Shown here piece after piece: positions 57,592 through 64,000 of a DNA stretch of 64,000 bases. The position numbers and the translations under genes are program-made. The DNA comes from Artemisia argyi (taxonomy: Eukaryota; Streptophyta; Magnoliopsida; Asterales; Asteraceae). Numbering within the stretch: the stretch's first letter is position 1; the number at the start of each line of letters is the position of its first letter. The DNA is taken from NCBI GenBank assembly GCA_030686995.1, contig CM060708.1, forward strand, positions 107,842,463 through 107,906,462, written 5' to 3'. Under the pieces are notes generated by a model. That model saw nothing but the letters and a program-made list of their open reading frames with translations. It was not told the origin of the DNA and did no database searches.

Positions 57592-60000
57592 ATGGATCAA
57601 AATAAAAGTGATGAAGAACGTAACAACCTTTCCGATGTCAATGACGAAACCGATGTTTATTTATGATGGTTGCGTACGAGTATCAACAACGATTACAAGT
57701 AGAAGAGCGCAATCTCTTCAATTGACCCGTAACCCGAGCAACTGTGAACGTGAGGCCGCTCAGATACGTTTGATCGCCGACTATTTTAATGAAGATTGTA
57801 AGTATTCATTCTTATATTGGTGATCCTCTTCCAAAGCATTTTAAAAAATTTCAAGTCTGGCCCGATGCTACAGGTCAAATGAGTATGAGTGTTATTATGA
57901 AATGCACATCCGTCATACGTCAATTGGCATACAACACCACACCCGATGCGTGTGATGAATATTTGAAATAGGTACGCATACCGAACGTGATTGTCTGGAT
58001 AACTTTAATATGTGTGTTGTTAATAAAAATAATGTCAAAAACGTTATTCGCATTATTCGGTCTTCTCATGTTTTGATAATCACAAAATATAAAGACATGT
58101 TACGTAAAGTTACGGTTTATAAGTTTTTAATCGAGGAAGCTCGTTTCTTCCACGTAGCTACTACAACGTCATTTCATGTATGAACAAACTTTATACCGTC
58201 ATTAGTTAAGTGATCAAAGAATTTTATTTTCTCCTAAACTTACATTTTTAAGTTTGATAAAACATTTTAACAAAAGTATTTTTGTGTTTTTAAAAATGTT
58301 TTATTAAGAAAATATATTCAAATTCAAACTTATAACAGCTATATTTCCCCCCAATTTAGTTCAGCTTGCACCAGATAAGTTTTCATCACGTTAGGACAAA
58401 ATGGGTCCGTCTTGTCGGGACGGTCCCTTAAAGTGGTCGGCGGTCCCTTAGTGATAAAGGACCGTCACCTATTTAAAGGACCGTCAACTCCTTTCCTGTC
58501 GTCTATAAATACTGAACTGTTCCCTTTCAGAAAATGAGCTTCCACACACACACAAACTTTCTGTTTTATTTTTCTTTTATCTTTGATCACTATAACATGT
58601 CAGTATATGTTTATAAGTGATTTCCTCTTCCGCAAAGTGCAAGAGAAGAACTCTCGACGTAGATGAAGATTCGAGAAGTTAAAGACAATGCCTGTTCCCA
58701 AAGTGCAAAAGAAGAACTCTCGACGTAGATGAAGATTCGAGATGTTATAGGTGTCCCCACAGAAACGTAACAAGTGTTACGGTTATAGGTTTTGTAAATA
58801 TTATAAATACTTCTGACTTGTGTGTGAGTCGAGGATAGAGATATATGTGTGTGAACTTGGAGAAGATGAAGATCCAAGAAGTCTTGTAACTAGATTAGTT
58901 CATGTATTTGTTGTAAGGAGAGTGATGTCCTAGTGGTTAGGTTAGGACTTAGTTGAGTCTTTGTGTGAAGGCTTGGATCGGGAAAGGATCCAAGTGTGTC
59001 GTGTGTGAAGGCTTGGATCGGGAAAGGATCCAAGTGTGTCGTGTGTGAAGACTTGGATTGGGTGATGATCCAAGTGTGTCTTAGTGTGAAGAATTTAGTG
59101 AACGGGAATGCTCGTTCGCGTGAAGGCTTAGATCGCATGTCGATCTAAGTGGGACAATAGTGTTTGTTCGTGTGGCCACGTGGGTCTTGGTGTAGATTGG
59201 TTCTAGCTAGGATTAGAACTCGACATTCCGCTTAGTGTCGTTAAACCTTATGTAAGCTTATGTACGAATTTCTCCACCTGAAGGAGTGTGTTGATATAGT
59301 GATTGATAACTCTCGAGTGTGATACTTGGGGAGTGGAGTAGGATGGAGGAGTGAGCTTCGTGCCTAACCACTATAAATCGTCGCGTCTCTTTGGTTATGT
59401 TCTTTCCCTACTCTTTATATTACTTGTTTGTTTATATTTGCTAGTAGCTAAATTGATATCACATAACAAGTAGAATTCAACAAGTTTGCAAATGTAAATT
59501 AACCGAACCTAAAAACGGCGAAACGTTTTAGAAAGTTTAAAAGAAGCGGTGAAACTATTGAACCCCCCCCCCCTTCTAGTTTCTATATGTGTTATTGATT
59601 TGTTCATGCCGGAGTTTTTAAGAAAACCAAACTTTAACGACATTCAAAATATATTTGCAAGACATGAGTATGTTCATGGTTTCCCGAGAATGCTTGGTAG
59701 CATTGATTGTATGCATTGAGAATGGATAAATTGTCCGGTGTCATGGCATGGGTAATATGGTAGGGGTGATAAAAAAAAATACCCAACTATAATGCTTGAA
59801 GTCATAGCTTCACATGATTTGTAGATTTGGCATGCATTTTTTGGATAGCGGATGCGAATAACGATATTAATGTTTTAGATAATTCTCCATTATTCAGTGA
59901 CATTCTTGATGATGTCGCCTCGATAGCTCCTTTTGAGATAAATAGAGATGGATTTGAAAAGGGGTATGACTTAGGTGGTGTTTGTTTTTCCAAAATACCT
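57592..60000 (+). pseudogene. PIF/Harbinger transposase relic, split by a solo LTR
   Basis: It begins MDQNKSDEERNNLSDVNDET at 57592 and soon has stops and shifts. Recognisable stretches are REAAQIRLIADYFNEDC, IGDPLPKHFKKFQVWPD, CTSVIRQLAYNTTPDACDEY and GTHTERDCLDNFNMC. After the inserted LTR the gene continues VIDLFMPEFLRKPNFNDIQN, HGFPRMLGSIDCMH*EW (first catalytic Asp), YPTIMLEVIASHDL*IWHAF. It ends at KGYD near 59970, where another MITE-like sequence begins. The paralogue at 42890 covers the same regions at much better preservation. Confidence 0.82.
58018..59587 (+). mobile_element. Solo LTR, about 1.57 kb, inside the PIF relic
   Basis: It is flanked by TGTGT (58013-58017 and 59588-59592). 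Removing it plus one TGTGT restores the transposase codons NFNMCVIDLF in frame. It begins TGTTAATAAA and ends CTATA, so the usual CA end appears as TA. A TATA-like GTCTATAAATACTG lies near 58502. Internally it has a direct repeat of about 76 bp (58646, 58712) and a 42-bp repeat (58965, 59007, 59049) around GAAGGCTTGGATCGGG. A C run precedes the end. No internal retrotransposon sequence is present. Confidence 0.7.
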
Positions 60001-60188
60001 TTTAACAACATCTTAATCTAGCTCATTCAGACGCGGTCAGATGTTTGGGTCATCAAGAGTGTTTGTCTTTTTCATGTCATTCAAAGGCGGTAAGAGGCAA
60101 CTAGTGTTAAGAACGTTTGTTTTTTTCTGATCATTAAGAGGCAGTCAGAGTTAAAAACATCTTACTGAACTAGATGTGAAAGGGTGTC
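60001..60188. other. MITE-like fragment
   Basis: Three direct variants of GTGTTTGTTTTTCC (from about 59983, 60058 and 60113), each followed by AGGCGGTCAGA-like or AGGCAGTCAGA-like sequence. This resembles the ends of hAT-type MITEs. No gene. Confidence 0.35.
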
Positions 60189-60990
60189 TGTCACACCCCC
60201 AAAATCGGGTCCAGCGGAAGCATACATGTAGCTGGGGTGTAACTCAATTGGTATTACAACACAAGTTCAAAACTGGTTTTCACTTCAATCATTTAGAATA
60301 AAATCATTTAGCCAAAAGTATTGAATTTACATCGTTAAAATATAGTGCGGAAGTAGGCCCGTAAAATAGTTTAAAATGGTCCCCAAGTGAATATCAGAGT
60401 CTTCTATGACCATGCCATGCCCTGCCAAAACCTCCAGTAGCGTGCCATTGCTTAAAACCTGAAAATACATGCTAAAGAGTGTCAACACGAGGTTGGTGAG
60501 TTCATAAGTTTGTATTAAAACAATAGTGTTGTGAGTTCAATAGAGAGTTTTGTGACCATTGTGTAACTCACAATGTCATAACAATAAAGTTTACCTTACA
60601 GTAAAATCAGAGTTGTGGACCATGAGTAGTGTGTGTGATCATTACAACAAATATAATATCACATAGAAAAATAGTCTATTACGCTAGCGCTAAGTTCATG
60701 CAACCGAAGCTATAACAGTGTGCATGCTCTAGAAGCATGTTAAATATAAAGGCCCGGCAAGTGTTTATCCCGTTACACTTGTAATTCGACATGTTATACG
60801 CTCGCGTTTGCCTATCCGGTCAAACCGAACGGGGGAGTCACCACCAATAGATCTATTTATAACATTCGCGCTTCCCAGCAGGAATTGACGGTTCATGAGT
60901 TTGGGCATAGTGGGATTCAAGGGCTTAGGCTAATCCGCGTAATAGTTTAAATAAAGCATAAGTTTCAGTATGGTCCATAAAAGTGTTTGC

Positions 60991-61320
60991 ATAAAAGCAA
61001 CAGTTCATAAAGTGTGTTGCATAAAAGCAAGAGTTCATAAAGTGTGTTGCATAAGAGCAAGAGTTCATAAAGTGTGTTGCATAAAAGCAAGAGTTCATAA
61101 AGTGTGTTGCATAAAAGCAAGAGTTCATAAAGTGTGTTGCATAAAAGCAAGAGTTCATAAAGTGTTTTGCATAAAAGCAAGAGTTCATAAAGTGTGTTGC
61201 ATAAAAGCAAGAGTTCATAAAGTGTGTTGCATAAAAGCAAGAGTTCATAAAGTGTTTTGCATAAAAGCAAGAGTTCATAAAGTGTGTTGCATAAAAGCAA
61301 GAGTTCATAAAGTGTGTTGC
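60991..61320. repeat. 11 x 30-bp perfect-length tandem array
   Basis: Eleven consecutive 30-bp units of the form ATAAAAGCAAGAGTTCATAA plus AGTGTGTTGC, differing at one or two bases. Because 30 is divisible by 3, five frames remain open and mimic genes. There are no spacers, so it is not a CRISPR array. Confidence 0.95.
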
Positions 61321-63194
61321 ATATTTATCAAACGCTTGTGTATGCGAGAAAAATAATCAAGTATGCAACTGATATACCCATAGGTGCATTTAAATAATCA
61401 ATCAAGCCTTCAAAGAAACAGTAGTGTTTAAGTAAACAATTGCGCATTCAAGCATTGAGTTTAGTCAAAAACGAGCATGTACTCTCCCCCAAAACAGTTA
61501 TAAAAACAGGTAAAAGTAGGGGGTATGAACTCACCTGGTGCGATAGCTATGATGACAAAAGTGGATACATTGAAATGAGGCACGATCTCTAATCGCAACC
61601 TAATATGAATGATAGTTTCTAATGTAAGAAACGAAATGATGCTACACATGCAAGTACGTATGTTATCGATACCACTCGTTAGTTTTGAAAATAGTGTTTA
61701 TCGTCAAAAATACATCTTTGACGTCTCGTTAAGTTAATAACCACTTTTCATGTAGTTGTGTTGAAAAGGTACTCCACGATCCTTGTTTGGTGTTTTAACG
61801 GTAAATATAAGGTTTTCGTCACAAAAATAGCATTTTCATAACTTGAAAATATGCCCCAAGTGGCCTCGCAAAACAAGTCGCGAAATGTTGTACGTTAGGG
61901 GTTAATGGTCAAGCTCGGCGTTTTTGAAAACCTTGTAACAATATCTTGAAGTCGTGTTATTTAACTTTTGGCTATACGGGTCTTGATCAATGAGAGAATC
62001 GACTCTTATTGTTGCTATTTGAAAATATTATGTTCAACACTTAGAAAATTTCATTATAGCAAAAGCTGTCAAAATATATAGTTTATCGGGTATATAGATG
62101 AGGTCGTAGTTTATTCGTTACGAGTCCAATGATCAAACGGCCAATTGGTTTGAAAAGCTTGCTGGGAGATCTTGATTTCATAAAACTACGGCTCGGACTC
62201 AAACTGATCCGATCATAAAGAAAAACAGCCGTGAAAGTGGTGTCTCGCAAAGACAGTTTACGTCAAAACTCTATAAGTGTAAAAAGCTGATGGAAATATA
62301 TATATATCGTCGGATTTCAAATACTCGTATCTTTTTCGTTATAAGCCCGTTTTCTATGTTCTTTATATCCCCGCGAAGGTATTCAAGTATACTTTAGGTT
62401 TTTCAAGGTCTCGGCTAGTCAAGATATCATTTAATCTCAGTTTTCCTTAACTAGAAAGTCGGGACAGATTCAATGTTTCAGAAAATATAGTTTTCGTCGT
62501 AAATCTTGAAAATAGCATATCTTTTTCGTCGTAACTCGGATTTTATCCCCGTTTTCGGCCATAGTTTCGTCTCGGAATGTATTTTCTAACTCTTTGGTCC
62601 AAAGTTACACCCTAGACCCTGAGTTTCCCACGTTTTACAGAAATGGACAGCAGCTTTTATATAGTTGTGAAAATCAACTTTCCTAGTTTGTAACTTGTTC
62701 AAGGCTTAACCAAACCATCTCAAATCAACTTCCCAAATACCAAATCCTACCATACACCTTCTTAGGGTGTCATGGGTTCCTAAACATCACCAATCTTGGT
62801 GGATCTCATGAGATTTCTAATAAAAATTATAGATCTAGTGTTTATAAAAACAAAATGAGTAATAAGTGGTATGGATCTTACATACTTGCATGTTTTGTTA
62901 CTAGATCATGAAAATATATAAAATAGATGTTTAAAAGAGTAGAAAAGATTATTAGTAACTTACTTGAAGATTTGAGATGATTTGGATGAAAATATGTAAT
63001 TAACCTAGGGATTTTTATTTCAAAATCCTAACTAGGGATACAATCAAGACTTGATTATAACTTGGACTTCAAAAATTGATGGTTTCTTCTTGGTGTTCTT
63101 CCTTTGGTCGATCCACACACAAGGGAGGAAGAAGAGATGAGTTTTTGGTGCTAGTTTGTTTTGTTTGTAGAAATGAATGTATGTGTAGAGAAAT

Positions 63195-63197
<3 letters not shown>

Positions 63198-63268
<71 letters not shown>
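63198..63268. repeat. (TA)n microsatellite, about 35 units
   Basis: An uninterrupted TA run of 71 bp inside the - strand gypsy LTR. Confidence 0.95.
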
Positions 63269-63275
<7 letters not shown>

Positions 63276-64000
63276 TAATGTAATCATCTAGACAAGATCC
63301 ACCTTTTAAGGGGGGCTAGGAGGGGGGGGGGGGGCGGCTCAAAAAGGAGGGAAACAAGGAGTGGTGTTTGTGAGCTCATTAATGTTCATGTCTCCCCTTT
63401 GTTATTATTAGTTAGATATTTTGCACATTGGGTGTTATCGGGTACCGAGTTAACTAAAAATAAATGTTAACAAGGTAAAATAAAATACGACGAAGTTGTA
63501 AAAGTTGTAAAATATTATTCCTGATGAGAATCGGGTGTTGGAATAATTATTGAATTGAAATAACGCAAACCGACAAAGTAATAAGCTCCGACCGTAAAGT
63601 ATAGCCATTGGTTTTAAAACACCGGGTAAATTAATAATATAATTTTTATATTATTATTATGAGTATGTAAATATGTTAGGATCATAGTCGGGAGTATTGG
63701 GTATACGTTAGTAGTAAAACTGAGTGGTATCGTTAATTACAAATTAAGCATACGTAAATGGAAATAATGCATATCCGTGTAGTAACTAATGCGATGATGA
63801 TGTGTAGACTAATCCAGTCTATATCAAGTGTCATTACTGAATGATACATGAATTCGCAGCTAAACCCAACTGGTTACGCGAATTTAAAGACTTGTAAACT
63901 CAGTTTACGAAAAGACGAACGTTGATCATGAATAGTGATTTCCCTTCGGGAATGAATAGTGTCACATGAATAGTAAAATTTCTGAACGCTTCTCGGAATC

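Larger units (their letters stand above)
60189..64000 (-). mobile_element. Long Ty3/gypsy LTR (at least 3.8 kb), - strand, runs off the window
   Basis: The left end TGTCACACCCCCAAAATCGG is the reverse complement of an LTR 3' end (...GGGTGTGACA). The stretch 60670-60960 is the inverted counterpart of 37020-37330 in the other gypsy LTR. The right part carries a (TA)n run where a TATA box would be expected and a leader-like sequence before it. No coding frame is present; the frames in the tandem array are repeat artefacts. The 5' border was not reached. Confidence 0.6.

Noticed and set aside
60991..61320. CRISPR-like array
   Set aside because: Units are directly adjacent without spacers, and the genome is a plant's.
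60925..61356. Overlapping open frames of 111-128 residues on both strands
   Set aside because: They are artefacts of a 30-bp repeat (a multiple of three) and encode pure 10-residue repeats in several frames.

Overview
The window is nuclear DNA of a flowering plant. It is AT-rich, packed with nested retrotransposons and DNA transposons, and carries spliced genes, Helitrons, MITEs, long homopolymer runs and plant-specific gene fragments. The style of the gypsy gag, the PIF/Harbinger transposase and an EDS1/SAG101-type relic suggests a eudicot, perhaps Asteraceae. That placement is from memory of similar proteins and was not tested.

Layout. 1-2703: tail of a Ty1/copia element with repeated polypurine tracts and one 388-bp LTR. 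2704-7893: a Tat/Ogre-like Ty3/gypsy segment with 3' internal sequence, a 3.7-kb LTR, a tRNA-Asp-type primer site and a truncated gag. 8095-11018: a broken SAG101/EDS1-like gene split by a complete 2.2-kb copia derivative. 11.0-26.0 kb and 46.6-52.5 kb: a local gene family whose N-terminal half resembles the 'putative plant transposon protein' domain and whose C-terminal half is a tandem coiled coil. It has two intact + strand copies (753 and 518 aa), one wrecked copy and one intact - strand copy (about 976 aa). MITEs, a hAT element and a CCGGTTC-rich insertion lie between the copies. 26.6-30.9 kb: repeats and a Helitron. 31.1-33.5 kb: a probable - strand multi-exon gene of unknown function. 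35.3-40.2 kb: a gypsy LTR followed by a head-to-head inverted duplication. 41.6-44.2 kb: a foldback MITE and a nearly intact PIF/Harbinger transposase gene. 52.5-57.2 kb: a 1.5-kb minisatellite containing a fragment of the CBF5/dyskerin gene, then a short Helitron. 57.6-64.0 kb: a PIF/Harbinger relic split by a solo LTR, then a long - strand gypsy LTR with an 11 x 30-bp array.

The most notable content is the coiled-coil family. Its members share a 5' UTR exon, an intron ending 2 nt before ATGATG, an N-terminal domain, and a C-terminal cap. They differ mainly in the number of coiled-coil repeats (about 2, 11 and 16), and unit lengths change in 7-residue steps. No terminal repeats, target duplications or catalytic domains were found around them. 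This fits transposon-derived host genes spread by segmental duplication better than mobile elements, but the function is unknown. All family assignments come from reading motifs by eye; no database search was run.
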